A DNA stretch of 64,000 nucleotides from Cercophora sp. LCS_1 (taxonomy: Eukaryota; Ascomycota; Sordariomycetes; Sordariales; Lasiosphaeriaceae): assembly GCA_036250225.1 (NCBI GenBank), contig JAPZLL010000022.1, forward strand, positions 310,001 through 374,000. The letters are read 5' to 3'. The position numbers and the translations under genes are program-made. Within the stretch, counting starts at the first letter, position 1. Every line of letters begins with the position of its first letter. The notes beneath the pieces were generated by a model. It saw only the letters and a program-made list of their open reading frames with translations. It made no database searches and had not been told where the DNA came from. Of this stretch, positions 10,274-20,640 are shown one piece after another.

Positions 10274-10720
10274 GTTGACGGATACAGATATGTTCGCTCA
10301 GAGATTTGTTCAACCGCGTATGGGAGGGATTGCGGATTGATCAAGTTGATCTACTGGTTTACCAATTCAAATCACTTCAACAGAGTGAGACCCTTGATTT
10401 ATACTTGTCGAAACGACCTCTTTGAGTTGACGTCATGTACTCCATGCTCTCAACTCTGCTGTAACGTCATGGTGGGGAGCTCCCGTCCCATCTCTTTGAA
10501 GGTTGCAGCACATCGATGCACCCCCGCAGCCTGGCCCGGGGGGGCTCTAGCGCCTACGCCGGCACCGAACGGCCGGACGCACAGCCCCCACCATCAACAC
10601 TCATTCCGCGAACAGCCCCGCGCCACCTAGGCAATCACACCCGTCCTCAACACAAACAAACCCTCCCGAGCAAAATTGATATAAACCCTCCAGCCTCGCG
10701 TGGTTTCCTTCCACAAAGCC
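10274..10720. other. Divergent promoter region, small gene / Nudix gene
   Basis: A 447-bp region with no coding signal. It ends in a TATA-like element close to the Nudix start, listed separately. Confidence 0.5.
10680..10685 (+). promoter_or_regulatory. TATA-like box of the NUDT14-like gene
   Basis: TATAAA lies only 36-41 bases before the first ATG (10721). If it sets a start about 30 bases downstream, the leader before this ATG would be about 10 nt, favouring leaky scanning to the in-frame ATG at 10778. Confidence 0.4.
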
Positions 10721-11738
10721 ATGCTAAAAACCCTCATCCGTCAACGACACTTCCAAACCCTCAAAACAGCAGTCAACATGTCAACCTTCACCCACCCAAC
10801 CCTCGCCATCCCCATCACCCTGCCCCCCGGCCTCACAGAATCCCAAGTCCTTCAATTCCACCCCTTCAACGTACGTACATACATATCCTCTCCCCCACGA
10901 TCATACAATCATGTCAACTAACCCAATTTTTTTTTTCTTTATAAAAAAGGCCTGGCTCAAAACTCTCTCCAACTCCCTCACCCTCCAACGCACCAACCCA
11001 ACGCACCCCTTCCACGCCGACCCCTACGTCCTCAACTCGGTCACAATCCAAGCCTACGACCTCTTTGGCCCAACCCGCATCGGATTTCTAAAGGTGGCAT
11101 CGTCCGTCGCCAATTCATCAGGGGAGTGGCTCCCCGGCGCGGTCTTCCTCCGCGGTCCGAGCGTCGCCATGCTCGTCATGTTGGTGCCCGATGATGTTGA
11201 CCCCGACAACGCAAACGACGAGCGCCATGTGCTGCTCACTGTGCAACCGCGGATTGCGGCGGGCAGTCTGGCGTTTGTGGAGTTGCCGGCGGGCATGGTT
11301 GACGAAGAGGGGAATTTCGGCGGGACGGCGGCCAAAGAGATCAAGGAGGAGTTGGGGATGGAGATTGGCGTTGGGGAGTTGGTTTGCTTGAGCGAGTTGG
11401 CGGCTTCTCGGGAAGGGGAGGGGGAGGATGCCGTTGAGACGACAGAAGGGGATGGGCCACAGGAAAGGGAGGTTGGGGATGGGAATCTTCCTCGGGGTGT
11501 GTATCCCTCGCCTGGCGGATGTGACGAGTATATTCCGATTTACGCGTGTGAGAAGCGGGTGAAGCGGGGGACGCTGGGCGAGTGGACGGGGAGGTTGACG
11601 GGGTTACGGGGGGAGGGGGAGAAGATCACGCTCAAGTTGGTCAAGATGCGGGATGTTTGGAAGGTTGCGGCTAGGGATGGGAAGACGCTTGCTGCGCTGA
11701 CGCTTTGGGAGGGGTTAAAAAGGGAGGGGAGGGTTTGA
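10721..11738 (+). CDS. Nudix hydrolase, NUDT14/nucleoside-diphosphate-sugar type
   Basis: Two exons (10721-10870 and 10950-11738), separated by a 79-nt intron with a T-rich tract, give 312 residues. The first 19 residues (MLKTLIRQRHFQTLKTAVN) are basic and lack acidic residues, like a mitochondrial presequence. A second in-frame ATG at 10778 would remove them. The Nudix box is at about residues 161-186: ELPAGMVDEEG then AAKEIKEELGM. The catalytic EE pair and preceding Glu are present, the usual Arg is Lys, and the first Glu of the consensus is replaced by Gly. Similar variation occurs in plant NUDT14-type ADP-sugar pyrophosphatases. An acidic, probably unstructured insert (about 190-215) interrupts the domain. 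The likely reaction is hydrolysis of ADP-sugars or similar nucleoside diphosphates. Its stop faces that of the YSA1-like Nudix gene. Confidence 0.85.
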
Positions 11739-11813
11739 TCATGTTTTTTTTTTTTTTTTCTGTTTTTGTCTCTCTACTTTCAAGTTGGTGGGGTGATTCT
11801 ATCTGGAGGCGGT

Positions 11814-12769
11814 CTACAACTTGAACTTTTTGGCAATCTCGATGCCTTCGGCCAAATTCGCTATTCGAGCGTCGATGGCGTAGCCTTGGGCTTCCAGCTT
11901 GATGCATTCTTCCCAGAGATCAACAAGGCGGAGGTGGAAGACTTCGATGAACTCGTTTTCTTCCAGCTCGGGTTCCAGGTTTTGGTTGGCGGGGAGACTC
12001 ATGTCCACGCTCACGTGCACCATCTTGAGGTTGGTGTTGCAGAATCCTGGGTCTGCAGGAGGCGTCAGGGTTGTATTGCAAGGATAGGTGGAGTGGGACT
12101 GGACGAGACCTACCGTTGAACATGACGGGTGAGCTTTCGAGCACCTCGGCGACATAGCCCGTCTCCTCTTTCAGCTCGCGGATGGCTGCTTCCTCGGCTG
12201 TTTCGCCCTCGTCGATAAGACCGGCTGGGAGCTCAACTACGATCTTATCGAGTGGTGGTCTTTTTGATATGTCAGGATGAGGCCTCTCAAGCTGAAGAGA
12301 ACAACGTACCGGTATTGTTTTTGGAGGACGATCTCGGGGCCTGGATTTCATGTTAGGACCAGGACCCATAGGGCTCGAGACAGGGCAGACCTGTGTCCTT
12401 CTCCAGGATGGCGACAATGCCGACTCCGTCAATATCACATTTTGGGCGTGTCCGCCTCTCGGCAGACTCCCATGTTCTTGTCACGCCCTTGGGGTCTTGA
12501 TATGTTTTCCTTGTGGATGTCAGAACGGCTGATAAGGAGGTTGATCACAATCGTCATCGTCATCTTCGGGCGAATATTCTACTTCATGATCACTTACAGG
12601 ACCAATTTCGTCCACACCGCCTCGCTCTCAGGCTATTTGACCGTGTTAGCATTTCAAAACTCATGGACATCATGTTGGTCGAGCCCCCGGCGGTCAAGGG
12701 TAAGGAGGCACTTACCAGGGGCTGTGTCGAGAGGGCTTTTGCTTCACCTTGGGTCATTTTTTGATTCAT
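11814..12769 (-). CDS. YSA1: ADP-ribose pyrophosphatase (NUDT5/YSA1-like Nudix)
   Basis: Six exons on the minus strand (12716-12769, 12598-12632, 12391-12509, 12310-12340, 12114-12259, 11814-12052) join with consistent phases to give 207 residues. The introns are 50-88 nt. The protein starts MNQKMTQGEAKALST and has WESAERRTRP, VGIVAILEK and IVLQKQYRPP, typical of the YSA1/NUDT5 fold. The Nudix box is complete: AGLIDEGETAEEAAIRELKE followed by ETGY. The C-terminal ELEENEFIEVFHL is also typical. These enzymes hydrolyse ADP-ribose to AMP and ribose 5-phosphate, using Mg2+, as homodimers. A second ATG at codon 5 could also start translation. It converges on another Nudix gene 75 bp away. Confidence 0.93.
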
Positions 12770-14013
12770 TATACCAAGAACTATGCTGGGTGGATGTGTG
12801 AAAAGTGCAGGGTCATTCAATTTTTTTTTCTCTTCCCACGATGTGCTGGAAACCTTTTTTTTTTGTTCTTGGGGTGGTAGTGTGTGTTTGCTTCTTGAAC
12901 TCTGGTGGCGCCAAGCATCGTCCTCCAGGGGCTGACCGCCTTGGTGGTGAGCTGCACCGCTCACTGGGCGCCTTGACGGGATGCTGCAGCGGGTGGGGCC
13001 AAACCATCTTCTTGTGCTTGCAGCGGTTGGTTTGCCAGGCGCCACTTGGAGGGCCGCCAGTCCATCGCTTGCGTGCTGTGCGATGCGCTGGCTTGTCTCT
13101 CTCTGCTGGTCTGGCTTTGTCTCGGGAGCGGGACAAGTCGTGTCGCGCTGCCATGCCCGGACTCAAGGGGGGGGGGTTGTTCCTTGAAGTGACCAACCCA
13201 TTTGCCCGGGTCCCTCCGAAGGCCGGCCCCGGGACGTCCGCGCTCGGCGTTCGTCATGGGCCTTGGGCGTTCTTATCTTATCGCACTTTCGGTGATGGGG
13301 ACCGGATGACGACGGCCGGCCGCGACACCACGCCGGGAGAATCGCCGGGAGTTGGTTGTATGTATGCGCTTGCGCGGCGTTTTCGTTTTTTTTTTTTTTT
13401 CGACAACTACTTGTGCTTGAATGGCAGTTTTGGACGGTTGTGCCACGCAGTGTCAACCTCGTGGCGTCACCCGTGCCTCACGATCCATGACGGAAGAGGA
13501 AGGTGCAAAGTTTGAGTCTTCACGCAATGGAAACCGGTCTGTGAGACTTGAATTCGGGACATACTCAGGTGTAAGACGGTTGTGATAATTGGACGATTAT
13601 GTGCCATCAAGTCAAACGACGATGTTAGACCCGTAAGTATCAAACGTAGACACTGGAATGGGATATGCCCAGTTGGGCGTTGGGGTACGCGATGTGACTA
13701 CGACACTGGCCTGGGCCGCATCAGCGAGCCGCGTGTGGGCGTTGGACCGCGAACGTGGGGTCGATGAAACAGGTTGGGACGGCCGAATCCTACGGTTAAT
13801 TGCCCACTTCACCTCGCGACAATCGTCGTGAGAACGTTCTTTCCTTTGTGTCCTCCGTCCTCCATGCGGTGTTTGCCTGGCTTCTTGTCGTGCTACCTTC
13901 CGCACCAACGGCCTGCGACAAGGTTCCAGCAATCTGCTGTGTAACCTCGGCAAGACCAACCGGCGTGGCACCCACGGTGCACCGGTCGTGAAACCACTTC
14001 CCGTCGGCAAACA
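12770..14013. other. Intergenic region upstream of YSA1-like and MFS genes
   Basis: A 1.2-kb divergent region. A 236-residue rightward open frame (12805-13515) passes through several T-runs that encode Phe strings, so it is probably not coding. T-runs lie near 12821, 12859 and 13388. No tRNA or other gene was recognised. Confidence 0.5.
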
Positions 14014-15758
14014 ATGGCCGGGAGTCAAGATCCCGAGACAGAGGTTACTGCCGAAGACACGCCGTTTGCAACCGGCGAAATGAGCGCAAGCGCCGGAGAG
14101 CGGGCTCCATTGCTCGACGACCATGTTCGGGATGAGTCCGAGGAGCGCCGGGACCACGTGCGGCAACGCGTGCGGCTACGAGTTATTGTGCTTTGCTTCG
14201 CCACCATCTTCATTCTCGAACTTGGAAGCGGCATGCTGATGCCGCCGATGACCGAAATCACCGAATCTATCATCTGTGGTCAAATGCACCCAGAGTTTGC
14301 CCGTGGCGGCAACAGCACCGGTGATCCTCATGACCCGTGTCGGAGCGATGATGTTCAGAGCTACCTGGCCATGCTACGGGGCTGGGTCTACACCTTTGAG
14401 GCGCTCCCAGGCTTGATTCTCGCTGTGCCTTACGGGATTCTTTTGGACCGATGGGGCCGAAGGCCAGTGCTGGTGCTTGGGATACTTGGTCTGGTGCTTA
14501 GCGCTGTCGGGGCCATTCTTGTGTGTAAGTCGGGGTCGCTGCTGGGTTTCTTCTTCTTCTTTTTTTTTTTTTTTTTGACATCAAGCGCTGATGATATACC
14601 CAGTTTGGCTCTCACCTCTGGTCCCAATTTGGTTCATTCTCCTAGCTTCACTTAGCACTGTGTAAGTCACTCGTTTTCGGAATGGTTCCAGAGACTGACC
14701 AAGACAGTGTTGGAGGCGGTGGTCAGATGGTTGTGGCTACACTTTATACCTACATCGCCGACGTCACACACGTCGCTGACAGGGCAACCGTCTTCTTTCA
14801 GGTCGGGGCGGCCTATTTGGTCTCGGCTATGATCGCTGCTCCGCTAGCGGGGGCTATCATGGTTGAGAGCAGCTGGATAGCGCTGTTCGTGTCTACGGCT
14901 ATCCTTGCTTTTGGTATCCCTACCGCCATGCTCTTCCCCGAGACGGTTCATCTCCATCGCGCTCAACGGAATGCTCCCAGAGAGCGACGCTCCAGCCGTC
15001 GGGAGGCTGACGATGGGAACGATGGTGACGATGAAGGGGAATCGGATGCCGAATCGATCTCGCTCGCCAAACGCTCGTTCCTCGCTTCCGCCTGGGGCAA
15101 GGTTCAGGAAGGCTTCGCTGATGTCAAAAACTTTGTGGCAGAGAACGGGAGTCTTTCTTTTCTGATCCTGTCGACCGTTTGTGCGGGACTTGTGAAATTC
15201 GTCCAGGAGATGTTGCTCCAGTACGCCACCAAACGCTACGGTTGGAGCTGGTCCCGGGCAACCATTCTGTTGGGCATACGCGGCGCGATGAGCATCGTTA
15301 CGCTCTTGGTGCTGCTGCCCGTTGCGAGCTGGTTTTGTCTGAGTCGACTTGGGATGTCGGCCGTCTACAAGGATATCTGGCTCGCCCGGACCACGGGGAT
15401 CCTCGCTATCATCGGCTGTTTGATCACGGCGGCTGCTGTGAATGCCTACATTGCTGTGGCTGGCATCGTCTGGATGTCCCTTGGCTCTGGAATGTCTGGC
15501 TTTATTAGATCGCTGCTCAACGCGCTTGTCGAGGAGCACCACATCGGCACCCTGAATTCGCTGATCGGTCTCATGGAGATGGCTGGAATCGCAGTTGCCG
15601 GTCCACTCCTCGGAGCAAGCTTCAGCCTGGGGGTGGAACTCGGCGGTCCGTTTATAGGACTACCATTCGTTGTGGCTGCAGTGTTCACGGGTCTGGCGAC
15701 AGGCATTTTGTTTGCTTTCAAGCCCCCAAGCACTCCAACATTCCCTGGCTCGCTGTAG
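14014..15758 (+). CDS. Major facilitator superfamily transporter
   Basis: Three exons (14014-14524, 14604-14661, 14708-15758) give 539 residues. Intron 1 (79 nt) contains a long T tract; intron 2 is 46 nt. The cytoplasmic N-terminus carries an acidic ERAPLLDD motif, a possible dileucine sorting signal. Helix 1 is IVLCFATIFILELGSGMLMP. The loop between helices 2 and 3 has LDRWGRRPVLVLG, the MFS signature. Helices continue through WLSPLVPIWFILLASLSTVV and TLYTYIADVTHVADRA. A charged central loop of about 60 residues divides the two six-helix halves, and the second half runs to FVVAAVFTGLATGILFAF. The substrate is not predictable. The overall look is of the fungal multidrug-like MFS group that has an extended loop with Cys after helix 1. 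Confidence 0.9.
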
Positions 15759-17131
15759 CGCAGTTCAAGTTTTGTATGTATTTATTTTCATTTCAATGTT
15801 TAGTATCGGGTGGGCTGGTGGTCGATTCTGGAAGGTGGCGTTTTTGTGTTACATGTGATAGATACGGGATATCGAACGGCCGATGTGTCGATTGCGAGGT
15901 AAAGTGGGACACGCGTGCCTCAGCTGAAGGATTCCAGAAGTTCGATGACATGTGCATCGTCGGATCTCGACTGTGTGACAAGAAAGCACCAAGCTGGACA
16001 TGGGCTGCAACCCGCGTCATGCAAGACGCGCTGCGGACGTGCCTTCCCTCCCTCCCCCACGCGTTTAGTGCATCACGACTGAAATGATGCCTAGCTCTCA
16101 GGAAAATCACTTCCCTTTCCTTCCCTTCCTATCCTTGACGAACAGAACATGAAACGTTGACGGCGGCCTGGACATTTCGATCGATGTGCCTGACATCACG
16201 CACCTCGCTTTCATGACAAACTCGAGGCCGTGACCTTGGGCTGATCACCTTGGGTGGGACGCTGCAAGGGACGCAGCAAGCACGGGTTGCGCATCTGCCA
16301 TGCCGATTTGGTGATTGTTCCCCTGAGCCGCCTAGCCTTGGTGGTCTTGGCGTTCCTGCACACCTCCTTCGTCGTCGACATGCAAGCCATCTTCAATGTT
16401 CACAGCGCATCGCGAAGCTGCCTCCAATCGCTCATTTCCGGCCCCTTATCGCACCGAGAGGCCAGACGGGGCGCCTAAAGAGACTGCGTGTCGAGATGGC
16501 GCTCTAGTGCCACTTTCCAACTTTCCAAGGATCCCAACAGCTGGGACCGGCACCACGGACCACGATGTTCGGTCCTCAGACCCTTGTCAGCCCCTCAGGC
16601 GACGCTAAGCTGGGGTTGTCTTTGTGAATCTCCACAACCCCCCCGGAATCCAAAATCTCCTTGCTCTGCTCGCTGTCTTCTTTTCCTTTCTGTCCCGATT
16701 GCCCTTCCGGTCGATTGCTGGCGTTGCTGGCGTTCTCGTTGTCGTTGCGCCGCTGTCGCTCCTTAACCGTCACTCGCTCGGGCGGTAGTTTGCTCGCTTT
16801 TCCCCCTCGATATCACGATCGTCGCTGCCGTCACGCACAGGCAGTCACATCGCCCCTCCCCGCAGTCGCGCGCCCGCTTCTCTTCAAACCGAGCTGGCTA
16901 GGGTTCAGATCGATCAGGTCGAGTCTTGCGAGACAGCCAAAGGCCAGCCCAACCATACGGCATGTCATCTTGAACCCGAGCCGTGTTGAGGAATTCGTTT
17001 CGTGGGACCATCTTTGTGGAACCGGTGTGAGGTTATCTGGTTCGTCTCTCGGGTTGCTGATGCCAAGAGCTGAATCACTGATTGTCGTCTGCAGTAGTTG
17101 ATGGTTGAATATTTCGTTCTTTCCCGGCATA
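15759..17131. other. Intergenic region, MFS 3' flank and promoter of the repeat protein gene
   Basis: About 1.4 kb. The stretch from 16630 to 16880 is pyrimidine rich (TTCTTTTCCTTTC and similar), consistent with a core promoter or 5' UTR for the gene starting at 17132. No ORF here has protein features I recognise. Confidence 0.5.
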
Positions 17132-20100
17132 ATGGTTTCGTTTTTCGGTCTCAAGTTTGGTGATAAGAAGAAGTGAGCGCTATTCTTCAAAGTATAGGAT
17201 CGTTTGCCAACTGCTCATCGTGTAGAAAGTCGGAGAGATCGCCCGAAGCGGTGCAGCAACAATGGAAGAGGACGGACCAGAACAAGCTGGGGGGAGGGCA
17301 GCTCTCTGGACAGGGCACCAAGGAGACCAGTGTCGCTAATGGAGCTGCCCGGTCGTTTCCACGGCCGGACACGGCGCAATCAACTCGGACGCCATACACC
17401 TACGATACACACAACCTGGCAGCGGCAAGCATGTTCAATCTCTCAGCCGGCAACCATGGGCGTGCTGGCAGCCGCGCGAGTCTCAAACCACATGCTTCCG
17501 AGGCGAATATTCGGGGCAGGTTTGGTGCGAATAATGGATCCTCGACCAGTCTTGCATTGCCCTCTCCGGCGTTTGGAGGCAGATACAAGGCACAAAACGG
17601 GTCCTCCAGCAGCCTGGGAGTTCCGGGGCCGGGATTCAGCTCCAGACTTACGGCCAGAAACGGATCTGCTGTCAGCCTGGCCCTTCCAGGTGCAGGCCCT
17701 GGGCCGCGTCCAGGGACATCTAATGGGCGGGCAAAAGAGTGGGTGAATCCGCTCGATGTTCACTTCATGAGACAGAACCCCGCGTCGCCGCCTGTGCCAA
17801 AGTCACCGCTCCTTCAGAGTCCGCAGCTGCCGCCCACCCCCAAAGCGGAGTCTGACAATGGCTCCGTGTTTGGTGCTGAGGCCGACGACATGGTGGATTC
17901 GATCATTGCCGCTGTCAAAAGCCAAGAAAATGAGGCCAACGAGCAGCAGCGAGAAAGCGCAAAGGCGAAGGAGACCGCCCGACTTGAGAGGGAGAGACAG
18001 GAACGGCAGCGGGCAACAGAAACGAAAACATTGGCCAACCCTCCGCCGCCGCTCCGAACGCCGAGTCAGCCCCAGAGCGACAAGGAAGCTCAGTCCCCGT
18101 CGGAAATCCAGCATCAAACCCAACTTCGTCCTCCCCGACCGCGGCCATCACCGGAAAGCGGTCCGCCATCAGCCGGCGCAAACACTCAAGGCCCCATTTT
18201 CAGGGGCAATGTCGATGACAGGCCTGGGAGCCGGAATGGAATGGTCTTCCGTGAGACGCCCGAGGAGAGACCGGCAAGTCGCGGTCACTTCCGCGGAAAC
18301 CCAGATGAGCGACCGGGCAGTCGGGGTCATTTCCGAGGCAACAACCCAGACGAGCGGCCTGGAAGTCGTGGTGGGATGCGTAACGGCCCCACTGGTTCCA
18401 ACGGCTCCAACAACTCGAACAGCTCCAACGGTACCAGCGGCGCTGGTCCGAGGGGCCCATCGCCGAAAAACTCTGGTCCGAATCCTGGCCGTGGTCGACC
18501 GAACGGCGGGCGACCGGAGCCTCTAATGGGGCGAGCTGACCGCAAACCTGACAACATGGGTGAAATGAAGGCCATCCGTCCTCGCAACGGCCCGAATGGA
18601 CCGGTCGGGCCGACGGCGATCCATGAAGGACCACCACGACATGGCCCTCCTACCCAAGGCCTGCCGCGTCCTCCAGCCCATGCCGGTCACCGCCGCGGTC
18701 CTCAGGGTGCCGGTCCTCCGGGACCTCGCGGACCACCCGGACCACCTGGACCCCACGGGCCTCCAGGGTCTCGTGGGCCAAGCAGGCCAAACGGTGCCGG
18801 CCCAAACAGAGGGGAGCTGCCGTCAGCTGGTCCTGGCGCTGCCCGTCAAGCCGACCATCCAGACGCCTCCAAGTCAAATGGTGCACGTTTCCGCGGCCCG
18901 GACCCCGGTGCCCAACGCTCCCAGAGCCCGGGTCCTCACGGGCCTGGCCCGCGGCCCCGTCAGGTCCAAGAGCTCCGCCTTCAAGCGTCTGGTCATCACA
19001 GTCAGCAAAGTTCCGTTGATCGGTCAGAGGGTTCTTCCCCGGTGAGCCCTGTGCCTAGTAGCCCCGCGTCTCTTGGTCCCCCGGGCGGCAGTGGGGCTGC
19101 GCGTTCTTACAGCCCGGCGTTTGATGCCTCGAACCCGTACGTTTCTGGCATAAGCGAGACACGATCAGAGAGCCCAGCCCCAAGCCTCAAGGGTCTTGGA
19201 GTTCCTCGACGTCAACAGTCTGGCTCGTCGGTGCAGTCACCGGCGGCCAACGAGCCAACTCTGCGAGAGCTGATGGCCCAGAGTCCAGAGCCAATGTCCC
19301 CAGGTACTACTTCAAGGTCTTCTGACGGCGGTGCCGTGATCGAGCAGTTTGCGAGACCCGTCATCCAGAGTGTCCAGGCCAGGCGGGACACCTTCACGCT
19401 GAACTCGCCCCGACGTCACAGCCTGTCAATGGAGATTGAGGAACTCGAAAAGTCACTTGTCAAGGCGCAGCAAAGCCAAGTGCAGGAAGCTGCCAGGGCC
19501 AGCGTCAGCAGCAGCCACTACAGCGACGAAAGCGACGACGGGCCCATTGAAGAACTTCAGCCGGCACCACTGCGATCATCTCCTCAATTGATATCTCCCA
19601 TCGAGATGGCCACCTCGCCCCTGGAAATCAGCAGAAGCACCCAGCGTGAGCAAAGCCCCATGCGCGGCCCCCTCGCGCTTCGCCGAGGCCCTCGTCGACC
19701 TACGCTGGACGAGTACGGGGTGCCCAGCAGCAAGCTCTCCAACAATGCGTACCGTCGCGACCCGACCGGCGGCAGCATTTCGCCCCTCTCTCGCTCCACC
19801 ACTCCCTTATTTCACCAGCAACCTAACAGGGACCTCAGCACAACGCCGACGCTCGACGGCCTGGACCCGCCGCCTCCGCGCGGACTCGTGCAAACACCAA
19901 CCACCATCATCGAAGCGGGCTTCAAGTTCGACTTTGGTCCCACCATTGCTCCCCCAACTCCCGACTCCACCACGTGGCCGCTCCCCTCTCCGCCGTCCCC
20001 AGCTCAGCAAGGCGACATTGAAACGGGGGCCAACGCCGAGTCTACACGTGCCCGTCCCAACCCGCCACCACCCCTTGACCTCAACTTCAACTTCTCTCCG

Positions 20101-20382
20101 GACGCATATTCCCGCGACCCAGGCCTGTGGACGCCCCCGCTGAAGGCACCCGGCCGGGAGGTCGCAAGCAACGATGAACGGCCCTCGACGGCACAGGACG
20201 TCCGGATGTTGGCGCCACCGTTGACGCCGGTATTCGGCCCGTCCAAGACTCCAGTGGATGACGACGCGGCTGCCACAGCACTGGCACTGGGCATCGGTGT
20301 GGCGCGCGGCCCAAGTGTCCGGTTCCCACAGGGCCGCAAGCCCAACGGAATGGTGGACGAGTTTGGGACGGGATTCATCTAG
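17132..20382 (+). CDS. Large disordered repeat protein, function unknown
   Basis: Exon 1 (17132-17172) encodes MVSFFGLKFGDKKK and a 53-nt intron joins it to one long exon (17226-20382); total 1065 residues. The protein is almost wholly low complexity. Residues about 110-175 hold three copies of a roughly 23-residue unit with NGSSxSLxLP-like cores. A charged helix (about 255-300, ARLERERQERQRA) may form a coiled coil. Residues 340-420 carry repeats of FRGNxDERPGSRG. A collagen-like segment (about 535-560, GPPGPRGPPGPPGPHGPPG) follows, then many SP motifs that could be phosphorylated. The more conserved-looking C-terminus has PPLDLNFNFSPDAYSRDPGL and GLWTPPLKAP. No enzyme domain is visible. A scaffold or cytoskeleton-associated role is possible but not shown. 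Confidence 0.8.
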
Positions 20383-20451
20383 CTGATAATGTATAATGAC
20401 GACAACACATAATAGAAGGGGCATAGGTGCATTCTGGGGCAAAACTTGATG

Positions 20452-20457
20452 AATAAA
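20452..20457 (+). promoter_or_regulatory. Possible polyadenylation signal AATAAA
   Basis: AATAAA lies about 70 bases after the stop of the large repeat protein gene, in the 258-bp gap before the stop of the converging MetX-family gene. Fungal poly(A) signals are loose, so this is suggestive only. Confidence 0.35.
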
Positions 20458-20640
20458 GTTGGGAAAGAAGAGAATTGTTCGTACAATATACAACCACAAC
20501 ACTTGCGCATGACTTGGTACAATACAATACCTTGGACACACTCACGAATTTCATCACTTTGTAACACGCATGGTTGCAATTATTCCATATGCACCAACAC
20601 AGTGTTATTGTACAATACACAAGGCTGTCCGCCAGGCCTG

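Noticed and set aside
12805..13515. 236-residue plus-strand ORF
   Set aside because: It runs through several T homopolymers giving Phe strings, lacks an ATG at the claimed start and has no domain.
14557..14577. Poly-Phe string extending MFS exon 1
   Set aside because: This is the T-rich tract of an intron; splicing at 14525-14603 restores a normal membrane helix.
14844..15542. 232-residue minus-strand ORF
   Set aside because: Antisense to MFS exon 3; no independent features.
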